In this document: positions 22,921-33,571 of the stretch, piece by piece
How positions within the stretch are numbered: the stretch's first letter is position 1
Layout of the letters: the number at the start of each line of letters is the position of its first letter
Assembly (NCBI GenBank): GCA_002794785.1
Contig: NBBA01000001.1
Coordinates: 4,092,001 to 4,156,000, forward strand
DNA length: 64,000 nucleotides
Direction: 5' to 3'
Source of the DNA: Coniferiporia sulphurascens
Taxonomy: Eukaryota > Basidiomycota > Agaricomycetes > Hymenochaetales > Hymenochaetaceae
Notes under the pieces: model-generated
Database searches by the model: none
Told to the model about the DNA's origin: nothing
The model's input: the letters and a program-made list of their open reading frames with translations, nothing else
Translations under genes and position numbers: made by a program

Positions 22921-23535
22921 ATGGCAGCTCCCCCCGTAGAGCCTATTCACGAGGAAGAAGAGGAATACGAAAGCGACGAATTCGAGGTCAACGACGAGGA
23001 AGGTGACGAAGAGGGTGACGCCGAATTCCAAGATGAGGAGGGTGATGAGGACGAAGGAGAAGAGGAAGGGAATGGCGGTCAGGTGAGCTTTCGTATAGAC
23101 TTCCCGCCTTCATACATCTCAGCTCATGCTGAAGCCCTTTAGAGTCTTACATCCCTGCTCATTGCTGTGCGTTCACCTTTCTTGCGCTCTTGGCGGCGTT
23201 ACGGTCTCACAACGACTGTCTACTTTTCCAGGGCGATCAGGTCACAGACGAGGACGAAGAAGACGGGGGCTATGCGCCCCCGGGTGAGACGTTGGTAGTC
23301 TTCGTCTTGACCGGCGTTCTTGAGCTAAGATGTCTCTAGCGACCCAGCGGACGAGCCGATCGACGGATTTGCGCGTGAGCTGACTCCTGAGGGAGATACC
23401 CACACCCTCGAGAAAGATGATGCACCTACCGCGCCGATTCCCCCCGTCGCCGCGGGTATGAAGAGGAAGACTTCCGGCGACGAGGGTGAAGAGGACAATG
23501 ATGACGAGGCAGAAACAAAGAAGGTCAAAGCCTAA
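22921..23535 (+). CDS. Small highly acidic protein with C-terminal basic signals
   Basis: Exons 22921-23082, 23232-23283 and 23330-23535 encode 139 aa. The first 70 residues are almost entirely Glu/Asp with Gly spacers (for example VNDEEGDEEGDAEFQDEEGD). The C-terminus has two short basic clusters, MKRKTSG and TKKVKA, which look like a nuclear localisation signal. The composition recalls prothymosin-like proteins and acidic histone chaperones, but no fold can be named. The second intron is only 46 nt (23284-23329) and ends in CTAAG; this acceptor is the only nearby one that keeps the frame open to GFARELTPEGD and the basic C-terminus. The 5' leader is pyrimidine-rich, as in many strongly expressed fungal genes. 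Confidence 0.7.
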
Positions 23536-23885
23536 GCTGAGAGCCGAACGGGCTGCCCCGTGTCCAGGCCGTCTGCATCGGCCCCAGTGAATCTAGTTTT
23601 GGTTCAATTCCAGGTGTATGAATGAATGGGCGAATGTCGCGCTGAAAGTTCGAAACCGCAAAGTTACAATGTACTCAGTATTTATTCTTTTTTTGTTTTG
23701 TTTGTATCATCCAAAGTGATCTGTATGTGATTTACTATGTAGGGTATCTAGAACGCAAAATTTTGTCCGTCCCGGAAAAGTCTGAAGTTTATGAATGTAT
23801 TGCGATCATCGCGTCCAGGCTAATATATTCATCAAGACCCTATTTTCGTGATTGAGTTACGGTGCATACATCCACACCTATTCCT
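23536..23885. other. Convergent 3' region
   Basis: This 350-bp AT-rich gap separates the stops of the acidic protein (plus) and the FMN-binding protein (minus). TTTTTTTGTTTTG at about 23690 is compatible with transcript-end signals. No gene seen. Confidence 0.5.
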
Positions 23886-24815
23886 TCAAGGGACAAGTGC
23901 CTCCTCCATCCACGAACCTTCCTCGTTCTTAAAAAAGCGAGTCCTGCGATTCGGCACGACACCAAGCTCAACGTAATCCACCTCTGTTGGATCAATCACC
24001 ACGAGCGCAAAGTTCCGCAGTGCTGCGTCCACTTGGCCTTTCATCTCCGGATTCATATCAGTGCCTTCGTCGGCGGTCTCCTTGCGCTTCGGTAGCCTTT
24101 TTGGCCACGAGTCCGCAACCTTCGGGTTATCAAGACGCGTTCCCGGAGTCGGCCGAAACCATGACGCGCGCATATGTCCACTCATCGCGTCGAATTGCTC
24201 GCCGCGCAGGGCCTCCCAGTCGAACGTCTCCTCGCCGAGCTCTGCGCGTGGAAACGCCTCACGCAGCGCCTTCACAGCGCCTTCAATGTCCTCTTTCTCC
24301 TTGTCCGTGAAGTCCGCCTCGCCAGATCCGCGAAGCGAAAAGTCGGGAGAAGGGAGAACGTGTACAGTTCCCGTGATACGCAACTGTTCCTCGGGGCGCG
24401 GGAGCCACCACGCGAGTTCGACGCGTGCGTTTTGCGCAAGCTGGTGCGCTTTGGGCGTACGTGCGTCGGTTGTGGTGAGCAGAAGCGGGCGGGCCGGTGT
24501 GCGTGGTGCGAGGAACGCGCGGTGGACAACTGAGCGTACTCGTGGGACGGGTGCAAACGTGCCACTTGAATCAATCGTTGCGAGCTGATAGACTGGAGGC
24601 GGATGATATAGATCAGTTTGAGGAGATGATCCTCGGCCGTATATCGGTTGCTTACCGTTCGCCTTGCTGTCATCCTCCAGAGCTTTCAAGATTGCCTGTT
24701 GCCACCTCGGAACCTTCACACTGTTTTCAGAGGTCATCGCTCTTGAGTAACCGAACAATTGTCTTGAGTTGGTCTGTCTGGCTTCTAGAAGGGGTAGCAG
24801 ACGAGCCAACTTCAT
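23886..24815 (-). CDS. FMN-binding, pyridoxamine-phosphate-oxidase-like protein (Alr4036 type)
   Basis: Two exons, 24815-24656 and 24592-23886, encode 288 aa. VYQLATIDSSGTFAPVPRVRSVVHRAF is the split-barrel entrance typical of PNPOx-like flavoproteins of the Alr4036 group. ARVELAWWLPRPEEQLRITGTVHVL forms the next strands, FDAMSGHMRASWFRPTPGT is the family's FMN-side loop, and VDYVELGVVPNRRTRF closes the barrel. The enzyme may oxidise a pyridoxine-type substrate or act as an FMN reductase; the group is poorly characterised. The intron is 63 nt (24655-24593), a multiple of three without an in-frame stop, so an unspliced mRNA would still give an open frame. The first 26 residues are Arg-rich and could be a mitochondrial presequence; MTSENSVK (24737) is the alternative start. 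Confidence 0.84.
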   Translation of the reverse strand: MKLARLLPLLEARQTNSRQLFGYSRAMTSENSVKVPRWQQAILKALEDDSKANGKQPIYGRGSSPQTDLYHPPPVYQLATIDSSGTFAPVPRVRSVVHRAFLAPRTPARPLLLTTTDARTPKAHQLAQNARVELAWWLPRPEEQLRITGTVHVLPSPDFSLRGSGEADFTDKEKEDIEGAVKALREAFPRAELGEETFDWEALRGEQFDAMSGHMRASWFRPTPGTRLDNPKVADSWPKRLPKRKETADEGTDMNPEMKGQVDAALRNFALVVIDPTEVDYVELGVVPNRRTRFFKNEEGSWMEEALVP

Positions 24816-26103
24816 GCGAAGAGGTCCAACAGATGGACTCCGGGATTATGCAATGGCCTACATTCTGATACTAGTGCCAGGCCACACGTGCCGCGCTAAC
24901 CTACGATAACCCCCGACTGAGAAATTGCAAGCACCAGCGGATATATAACATTATTTGTATTTATCAACTCAACGGCATTTGCCGTGGGGACCTAAATCCG
25001 CAAGCATTCAGTTGGCCCGTAGTTAGCCCGTGCACGTACTCACGCACGTCATGAAACCAGCTCGATGATGATATCTCTATGTAGGACATCAAGGCGTCAT
25101 ATACCTTAGTTGTGTGTGTCATTGGAGCTATCGATTCTGTACTTTCTGAGCGCTTCAAATAGGCAATTTGATCGGCGAATAAGCTTAAGCATACCAGTGA
25201 TAAACTGTATTGATAGAGTACAGTGGAGGTCGGTGGTTTACGTTTACTCACATCCCAAGGACTTAAGCTGGTATATAAGCATATGTTTTTTCAGTCACCA
25301 TAATTTTCTGCTTCTATACCGATATTACAGCTGTTTGCATATATCATGGCACAACGCGTCGTGCGCGGGAATTTTTGTACATAGTTTCAACTAAAATGAC
25401 TTAGCCGAATTCCATATGAGACTGACTTAGTCGCGTCGTGCCGTTCTGCGGCCAGCGCATACATTCTACTCTGCTCCAACCAACTCAAATTAAACGCCAT
25501 TCGTTTCTGGGGTTCATGACAAACCCAGACTACTCAAGATCATATGGCTGTGATTTTTATCTTACGGTGCAGCAGTTGATCAAGTAGATGCCCAACGGGG
25601 TGGAATGTAAGTGCTGTCTGCAGCACGGCACGACGCGACTAAGTCAATTTCATGCTGAATTTGGCTAAGTCATTTCAATTAAAACTACAAGTATGCACAA
25701 AATTTTACGACGCGTTGTGCCATCATATATGCAAACAGCTGTAATGGAGATGATTTAGACTACTACCAAACTATGGCTGTCAACAACTATCGCCTCGGCG
25801 AAACGCCACGATCCGTGCCAAAAGCATCAAGTACACAGCCAGAGACCATCAGGGCTGCGATAACAGGTCAACATAGTGCATCCCAAATCATGTACCCGTG
25901 TCCGGTGACTGTATCCTGGTTCATCAACATGAATAAAATGCCGATATCAGGTCGGACCACTAGTGCCGTGTGATCCCGATATTCTGTCGAAGGGGTAGAC
26001 AATCGGGACCAGAACACTTTCCGCAAGAAAAGTTCATTTGACAATCATAATACATTTACATGTCTTCCGGCAGGCGACGCTTTATAACACATAATTACAA
26101 TAT
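24816..26103. other. Intergenic region carrying a foldback element
   Basis: Apart from the inverted-repeat element at 25324-25745, I see no gene. Short frames such as 24964-25251 (minus) and 25773-25973 (plus) lack motifs. Confidence 0.5.
25324..25745. mobile_element. Foldback/MITE-like element with 119-bp terminal inverted repeats
   Basis: The left arm (25324-25442) and the reverse complement of the right arm (25627-25745) are both 119 bp. They are identical over ATTACAGCTGTTTGCATATA, over ATGGCACAACGCGTCGT, over ATGACTTAGCC and over the inner end GACTTAGTCGCGTCGTGCC, with divergence between these blocks. A loop of 184 bp separates the arms. No coding capacity is present, so it would be non-autonomous. 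I could not identify a certain target-site duplication, so the class is open. Within each arm, CACAACGCGTCGTG is itself nearly palindromic. Confidence 0.8.
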
Positions 26104-26603
26104 TTAAGTCGCCTTCGCGATAAGGGTCTATGAAAATCAAGTCAGCCCATTAATCCGAGCACACGCTGAGCAAACACTTACGGCAAGACTTGATGGGTTC
26201 GCACCAACGAGGTCGCCGACCTTCTGGCTATCCTTGAAGAGCATAAAAGTAGGCATCTGTGTAATCATACCGCTTGAGCACTTGTGTCAATGTATCTGTA
26301 GAAAAAATAACACTGACGGCTCTGATTCCAACCTCCTGAGCAACATCCGGAACTTCGTCAACGTCAACCTTGTAGAATTCCACGTTCGAGTTTTCCTCAG
26401 CAGCTTTTTCGGATAACTTCTCGAATATGGGCGAGATCATGCGGCATGGCCCGCACCATGTTGCCCAGAAGTCAAACACAGTGGGTGTGTCCTTCTTGAT
26501 CTGAAGGAGTATGTAATTAGCTTACTGTAAAAGGTGTTGGGAGAACCCGGGAGCTTACGATCTCCTGGAACTCCGCCAACGATCCAACAACTTTGACAAC
26601 CAT
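26104..26603 (-). CDS. Thioredoxin
   Basis: Four short exons (26603-26559, 26500-26318, 26256-26182, 26127-26104) encode 108 aa, the usual cytosolic thioredoxin length. It has a starting beta-strand ([14 protein letters not shown]), the redox-active site [14 protein letters not shown], the buried [17 protein letters not shown] segment and the conserved cis-proline in [13 protein letters not shown]. The C-terminal helix [15 protein letters not shown] ends the protein. It reduces disulfides in targets such as peroxiredoxins and ribonucleotide reductase and is itself reduced by NADPH-thioredoxin reductase. There is no targeting peptide. Three introns in a 500-bp gene leave a 24-nt last coding exon, which single-exon gene finders would miss. 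Splice phases and the family alignment agree at every junction. Confidence 0.95.
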
Positions 26604-28865
26604 TATAATCGAGTAACTGAGTATATGCGGTACAAGAAGGTGCAAATGAGGAGGGGAAAAGCGAGCGTTAGCGGGCAGGCAGCTGGAGCGGACGCTGGGG
26701 TGGTATGACTGACGTGGTACGAGGAGGGAGAGAGCCTTTATAGCTGTGTAGCTTTTGCCACCGATGAAGATGGATAAGGTGCAATTATGCACAAAACTAT
26801 ATCATGACTAACGCCGATACATACTGGTCACGTGGCGAACGCGTCTTAGATATCAACGCCGTCACGCGTTTACTAAAGTACTGTAGTGGCTGTTCTAAGG
26901 TGCGCATTACTCGCAATCGGACGCCATCCTGACAGATTGGTTGACGCACGGCATGCTTACATCAGATGCAATTTCATTGCTCTAGTGGACCGTAGCTTTT
27001 GTGACTCTTCACCGATCGGAGCTGGATTGGAAATTACTCTTTTCAACTAGTGTCGAAAATATTCCGGCGTCAAACTAATCTTCTGCTTCCATATTAACGG
27101 TCATCCGAATATTTACACAGGACGTAGCTTAGTCATATGGACACGGCTTCCCGATATCATCCGCGATTCATCAGTAAGACACCTCGGCCATCTGTACCGT
27201 GCAGTGCCTTCCACCTTTTGGGTCGATACCTGGCTGGACATGGGCTGTGAAGCTTCGCCAAGAAGACGAATCGAATGCAGTATCAAGACGCTACCGGTCG
27301 GATCCAGACGTGTAATCATCCTATACACACTGCGATGAATTTCTGTAGTGGACATCTGCAGCGAGTGCCTGAGCGTCTCGCCCTCACTCGGTATATTTGG
27401 CGGTGTGGCCCGGGCTCCGCCTCCTTAATTACCAATAAAAAGGGTCCTTATGTTTAGTTAGTGGCTACGTTTTAGTCCTTAACTTGGAGTTCTGGCTGTA
27501 TGCACTGGAAATGTAGGTTTGTGGTTCGCTTCCTATAAGCTAAGCAGAAATCGTAAAAGACGCTGAATCAAGTTTATGTCCATTAACTTTTGTGTGGTTC
27601 TCTGCCAGATTAGTTGGTACTCGGACAGTGACACACACATTCTCCATATACTACCTTTATTAGCACCCTTTGCGCATAGCACTGATAGTTTGCTGATGCT
27701 ATCCGAATCATAGGCGCCAATCAATCACTTGATTATACTGCCCCGCGGGTCTGATTGTATCAAATAAAGTATTCCCTCATCTCCCCTCATCGCAAGGGCC
27801 TATCGATGGAAAGGGAATGGCACTACAGAGGAGAATGTGGGATGATGTGGCGCTCTCGGGACATGGGGCTTTGGGACTCCAAGTCAGAAGATGATAACGA
27901 ATTGAAGGAGGATATCTCCACCTGTGTATTCCAGTGGACTTGCTGTATTTGTTCCGGTGAGATTAATATTGCTATATTCATGGCCTTCTGCCTCGTATAA
28001 GCAACGTCCGGGTATCCGTGCGTTCGGATTACAATCAAGATGTAGCATATGCCGTATTGATAGGCTTCCAGATGAGATTGTGGAATTGACGCCTTCTATC
28101 CTTTTTCATCTGTAGCACTGGGATCGTTGCTTGCCAGCGCCATCCGGTGTTGAAGCCTACTAGAGCTCAACAATCACCCGTGGCATCCTCGGAGAATCCA
28201 TCGAAATCGGAAAGGACCGCTCGCCGCGACCTGATTCGCGACGCACGGAAGGTTTAAAGGGTGATTGATTTTATGTACCTGGGGAAATCGCGAGACTTCA
28301 GCATCTGAGCATCGTGTGCAAGATAAGAAAAGGACTGCTGCAAGGTCGTTCGGTAGTTCTGCTGATCTGCGCATGCATCTCGACGACTATTTCGACTGGC
28401 ACGGGGAAGGCTAATTCAATGGAGAAAGAAACAGGGCATCGAAGCAGAAATAGGGTGCGGGAAGACAGGACGGACGGTGGCGACCAGAGTTACCGCGTCC
28501 TGACATCATTTTCGTCGTCAACACTTTGCAATATTAATAGCACCACGTATCAGAAGTATAACAGGAAACTTGAAGATTTTGCCATTGGGTCGTAAGTGTA
28601 AGTTTTGATGAAATATATCCAGCCGAGCTCGCATGTAGAGACCTGCGTGCGATAGTCTCAGCACTATCTATTTATTCAGTAGAGGATGAAAAGACCGAAT
28701 ACCAACCGAGCTGATTCGGGTATCGGGAACAATATTGAGTTTGCTGCTGCGGGGTACGGCTTGGCACGTGGCTTGTGAATATAACTTATTCCGAGTCGAT
28801 CCAGCCGGTCAATATCGCCCGTCTCAAGTACTGATGATTTCTCTTTCTTGAACCCAGCGTCGTCG
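26604..28865. other. 2.3-kb gap between thioredoxin and sterol-transfer genes
   Basis: I found no gene. A short plus-strand stretch at about 28054-28090 reads IDRLPDEIVEL, resembling an F-box start, but it is followed by a stop within 30 codons and no continuation is visible. It may be a relic. Confidence 0.4.
26738..26743 (-). promoter_or_regulatory. Candidate TATA box of thioredoxin gene
   Basis: TATAAA on the minus strand lies about 135 bp upstream of the thioredoxin ATG. It is the only such motif in the proximal upstream region. Confidence 0.45.
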
Positions 28866-31845
28866 ATGGCTCCCAACTTTCTCTCGAAGTTCGTAAAGAG
28901 TAGCACTTTGTCTCCAGGTAGCGACTATGGTGGACGTTCTCGAACATCCTCAGATTCTAGTCCCCTTCGCCACGGGCGCACCATCTCCGGAGCCACTAGT
29001 TTAGATACCGCTAGCCTGACCACCCCTTCGCTTGTGCTGACGACCGACAACGGCGACTCACCGGAACAGCCAGCAACGCCGGGCAGCATCCATCGTTCGG
29101 ACTCGCAGAGAGAGAGGCGTGCGCGCTCCGTGTCGCTCACGCCACCCAACCGCTCACGGCCATCACCGATTTCCACACCACGCAAGACAACGCAGGACAT
29201 CATTGATTTGCCACATACGACGGGTCCGGAAAGCGCGGCGCCATTTGGCAGCACGATGGGGCTAGGAATTGATCTTGGGCAACCACAGTCAGGCTTGCCG
29301 AAGGAGTCATTGAGCTCTGACGGGTTCGCAGACATGCTCAGACACAAGCAGTCGTCCAAGTCTCTCAAGTCACTTAAAGCACAGAAGAACGGTAGCGACA
29401 TACCCCCTGTACCTTTCTACCAAGAGGTTATCTTACCGCCGCGACCTCCAAATGTGCTTGTTGAGTCTCCCAAGTCCGACACCACACCTACCGTTGCCGC
29501 CTTCCCGACGCCGAGCGAAATTGATGCAGCGGGAAGCTCTAGCATCACCCCTTCAATTAGTAATATCTCACAGAACTCTTTGCAGCCTCGACGTCCAGAC
29601 ACGGATGCTGTTTCTATCTCTTCCGCGGTGTCGTCTAGCAACAAGATGTCCTGGCGACGCGGCTCTGTAGGCTCAGGCAAGAAACGCAAGCCGACGACAC
29701 TCGCGAGCGCAATTGCCTCGTCCGGATTGGCTATGGCCAACCCAGCCGTTACACACTCCCTTGCCCACTTCTCGCCTCCGCCGCCGCCGCCTCCTGGCTC
29801 GCCGCCACGTGCACAGACCCCACCACAAAGCCCACCAAGACGGTCATTCTCAGGTGGTGGAAGCGCCTATCGCTCACCAAATGCGGGTCGTTCGCGCTCA
29901 CGTGGAGGTTCCGGCTCAGTGTCAATGCGTGACATAGCAGACGCAAACGGAAGTGTGAACGGAGAAGAGTTCTACTCTGGTGACAGCTCGGGCTCCGAGG
30001 ACGAGCTCGATCTGGAGGATGATATCCCGGTGACTGGATTTGCTGTTGCCAGTAACAAACGGAATGCGGATTTCCACGAAATGTTCCAGCAGGTACCGGA
30101 GGGCGACTATCTCATTGAAGGTGCGTTATCAGCCTACTGTGCCCTCTTTTCATTTTCATTTTACGCCATATTCTAGATTATGGATGCGCTCTTCAACGGG
30201 AAATCCTCATCCAAGGGCGATTATATATTTCCGAGAACCACATATGCTTCCACGCAAACATTTTCGGGTGGATAACCGACGTACGTCATACACTCTTTCC
30301 CGTTTGTCTAATAATGCTTACGCATCCCAATAGCTAATTATCCCTGTTTATGAGATTATTTCTATTGAAAAAAAGATGACTGCTCTTTTCATCCCTAATG
30401 CGATCCAAATAACAACGCGCACCACTAAATACACCTTTGCCTCCTTTCTTTCGCGCGACACTACGTACGACGTGATCCACAACATATGGAGGCTTGCTCG
30501 CCCAGACGCAGAGTCAATCCGCTCTGGCGATGCAAGTGTACGTGTATCCCTCGAAGACCCGCGGTTACTGCTGGACGAAAGTCCTGTGGGGTTACCGCCA
30601 CGTCTTGTAAATAGGGTAACAGAGTGTAAATGCGGAAAGGAAGGTGCACACTACCCTGAGACGGCGATGGCCGCGACTTTTCCGGGCACTCCTGAAAAGA
30701 TTTACAATCTCATGTTCGCAAGCGGCTTCATCAAAGAGTTTATGATAGAGGACCAAAAGTTGAAAGGCAATTGTTCCGGCATTGTTAAAAATCGCATTCC
30801 CTAACTCATCACCATTATACAGACCTGCAATTATCTGATTGGATCCCCGACCCTGAAACCAACCTCCTTTCGCGCAAGTTTTCGTACATTAAGATTCTCA
30901 ATGGCGTCGTCAAGCAGACGAAGTGTGAGCTGAAGGACGAGACGATACAATGCGATTTCGACGATCATGTGTCTACACTCACTACCACCCGGACACCGGA
31001 CGTTCCCAGTGGTAACGCTTTTGCTGTGAAGACACTCACATGCATCACGTGGGCAAGCTCAGTAACAACCAAGGTTGTAGTCACGACGCAAGTCGAATGG
31101 ACGGGGCGAAGCTTTATCAAATGTGAGAATGATCCTTCTCGGATGCGAACTTGCGTTAGTGACACGTTCGATTTCAGCTATGATTAACAGCTCCGCGATC
31201 GATGGCCAGAAACAATACCACATTGCCCTAGAACGCGCAATGCGGCTTTACATATCTGAGCATAAGAATGAATTTATACCCGAAGGTATGGAAGAGGAAG
31301 TCGAAGCGCCGATCGCCGTCGAGGAAGCTATCAAGGAAGCCGAGGCGGGCACCTCGAACTCGAAACTTTCGGAGGAGGACGTGAACAAGAAACGCGAGCA
31401 CGAGCGTAACCAACGGGCGACACAGTGGGCGTTCGACACGTGCATGGGCGCGTGGAAAGTTGCCAAGCAATCGACAATCGGCGCTCTCGAGCTGGTTAGT
31501 GACGCTTGGGACCAATCATCGAGCACGACGGTTCTGTACTTCGTCATCGTTGTGCTCGTGCTCAGCAATCTTTGGACACTTGTCATGGTCGGTCGTCGCG
31601 AAGAGGTTGGTCGAAGGAAAGAAATGATCAAGGTTGAGGAGCAGAAAAAATGGGTCTCCAGTATCGTTTCGGCGTTATGGGACGAGCGTCAAATAGCACG
31701 TCGTCCGGCTAGCGAGCTGCTATTCAGCCCCGTCCCCAGGCCGCGCGAAGATCTAAGCGAGGAAGTTGCAGAAATCGATAGAGTATTAAACCTCGTTGAA
31801 GAGAGAGTTGTATATTTGCGACAATCATTGCGAGAGCTGGATTAA
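28866..31845 (+). CDS. GRAM-VASt membrane protein, LAM/Ltc sterol-transfer family
   Basis: Exons 28866-30120, 30177-30280, 30334-30766, 30823-31122 and 31178-31845 encode 919 aa. About 400 low-complexity Ser/Pro residues (with a run of seven prolines, FSPPPPPPPGSP) precede a GRAM domain at about 405-512: FQQVPEGDYLIEDYGCALQ, then RLYISENHICFHANIFGW. A VASt (StART-like) domain follows at about 550-745: AATFPGTPEKIYNLMF, QLSDWIPDPETNLLSRKFSY, then TKCELKDE. A single transmembrane helix lies at about 815-837 (VLYFVIVVLVLSNLWTLVMV), with a short coiled tail. This order matches Lam/Ysp2 proteins, which sit in the ER at membrane contact sites and carry sterol to or from the plasma membrane. Intron 3 (30767-30822) appears to use a GC donor. 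A 5' TTG in frame is not the start. Confidence 0.93.
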
Positions 31846-32711
31846 TCCTGCAATACTTCGATAGCAGGAGGAACTAACCAGCTTTCTTTTTATTTATTTT
31901 TCCTTCTCCATCCTTGTGGGGGAAGTTGATGGCGTAATCGGGCAACATGTGCTAGGCACACCTTTCGAAACTCGGATGTATTTACTTACTTTGTCGAACA
32001 TTTTCACTTACGAGGCTAAAGTTACCATAAATTGAATATAGATGAATGCACTTTGGGGGATTCTAAAGTTAAGCCGGAGTGTACTTAACATAGTACGGCC
32101 TGGAGATGTTTCCAAGGCGAAACCGGTAGACAGCCCGTCGGCAGAGGGAACCTATCATTTACAGTACGTCGTTTTCGAGCGCGCCCACGAAGGCGACTCG
32201 CGTGGTCCGCAGCGGAGTAAGGATCCCCAAACAGAAACGTAAGTCGCCTCAGAATACCGACAAGCGCACAGAGTATTTTCCGCTGATGGCGGCGGCCTCC
32301 CCGTGAAAACACCGAAGGCTGAAGCATCGTCGGAGATTGTTATCGGGAGCCCCAGGTAGCGGACGCAGCCGTCACAAGCTTCCGCTTCCCATTAGCTGCT
32401 TATTAGCGGTCTAATTAGGGCAGCCTAGCGGCTGAAGGCCAAGAGCGGTGTGTAGAGTTGTATCCGTTCGCCGATGCCGACAGTACTAGACCGAACCTTC
32501 ACCTCCACGAGACAAGGTGCGGTAGGGATTGAAAACTAAGGACCGCCGACGAAGGGCTTCCCACCGCAAGCTCCAGTAAAACGTGTCTGATTTAATATGG
32601 AAGTATGTGCCACATAGTCACTTCCCGGAGTAATTTGAAAGGCACACATGGCTTCGGTCAGTGTTGGAACTTTGCTTTGCCCCGGCAGATCGAGATCATC
32701 CGTTTAAAACC

Positions 32712-32721
32712 CCACGCGGCG

Positions 32722-32725
<4 letters not shown>
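32712..32725. repeat. Target-site duplication, left copy (14 bp)
   Basis: CCACGCGGCGTAGC directly abuts the poly(T) tract. The identical 14-mer recurs at 33558-33571. Confidence 0.85.
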
Positions 32726-32763
<38 letters not shown>

Positions 32764-33557
32764 GCATTTGTATACCGCTACATTACATAGTAAAAGATGC
32801 GGATGTGAGACCATATGAAGTGTCGTGCCAGAGGAGATTAACAAGGTATAAAGTTCCTGGGTTTAAGGCGATTAAAAGGTATGAGGTTGTGTTGTCGGAA
32901 GTTTTTTCTAAATGGTTTTGTCAGGGGGATAAGAATCGGAAGAGCAAATTGTGAAGGGGGAGGTGGCAGTTTTATGGATTCTATGATGACTAATACTGGT
33001 TGTGAAAGATGGGAAAAACTACTGAATTTTTTATGTTGTGTGTGTGGGCGTGGTTTGAATTGTTTAATGTCCGATATTTGTGACTCTGAGAGTGGTGACG
33101 TAACAGCGCTTGGAGCGGCAGGTATGCATGAGGCTGGGGCCAGGTTGCCATGAGGTGTGAAATTGACCACGAATTGTAGGAGGACTGATGTTAAGTCTAT
33201 GCATGGGCCATAACGGCTGAGGTGCTCTCGGTAGAGGAAAATATGTCGTGAATTGTGTGGTTGCCCACTAATACTGATGACTTGTAGTTTGTACTGGCAT
33301 ATAGCCCAGTCTAGTATGTGCTGGTTGTCGTTAACGAGGTTGAAGGGTTCATATGTGGTGTTGGTTTCGAAGTTTGGCACCGGGAGGTGAAGGAATAGAA
33401 GGGGGCATGGGGAATGGGGGAAAGGGGGAGTGGAATGGTGAACAAGGCTGTAAAACAGCTCGACGGATGTCTACTGTGAGAGAGAACTGGTGTGGGTGGT
33501 CAACCCAGAGAGATTAGGTGCGAGTCAGTTGCGCTGGGAGATGAGGTCAGTCCGCCG
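32726..33557 (-). mobile_element. Retroposed insertion with 32-nt poly(A) tail
   Basis: The plus strand shows 32 consecutive T residues (32726-32757) directly against a 14-bp direct repeat, and the second repeat copy starts at 33558. This is the signature of target-primed reverse transcription of a polyadenylated RNA inserted on the minus strand; the insert is 832 bp. The minus strand has a pyrimidine-rich 5' part and an open frame (33380-32838) of 180 codons that begins with GTG and has no internal ATG, so it is probably not a usable protein. No reverse transcriptase, endonuclease or zinc-knuckle motif is visible, so the copy is non-autonomous: a SINE, a truncated LINE or a processed transcript. 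The perfect tail and duplication suggest recent insertion. Confidence 0.8.
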
Positions 33558-33571
33558 CCACGCGGCGTAGC
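33558..33571. repeat. Target-site duplication, right copy (14 bp)
   Basis: An exact copy of 32712-32725, at the 5' end of the retroposed insertion. Confidence 0.85.

Noticed and set aside
28054..28090. F-box-like stretch IDRLPDEIVEL
   Set aside because: Eleven residues only, with a stop soon after; at most a relic.
32838..33380. 180-codon minus frame inside the retroposon as a protein gene
   Set aside because: It starts with GTG, has no internal methionine, shows no domain, and lies within an inserted copy.
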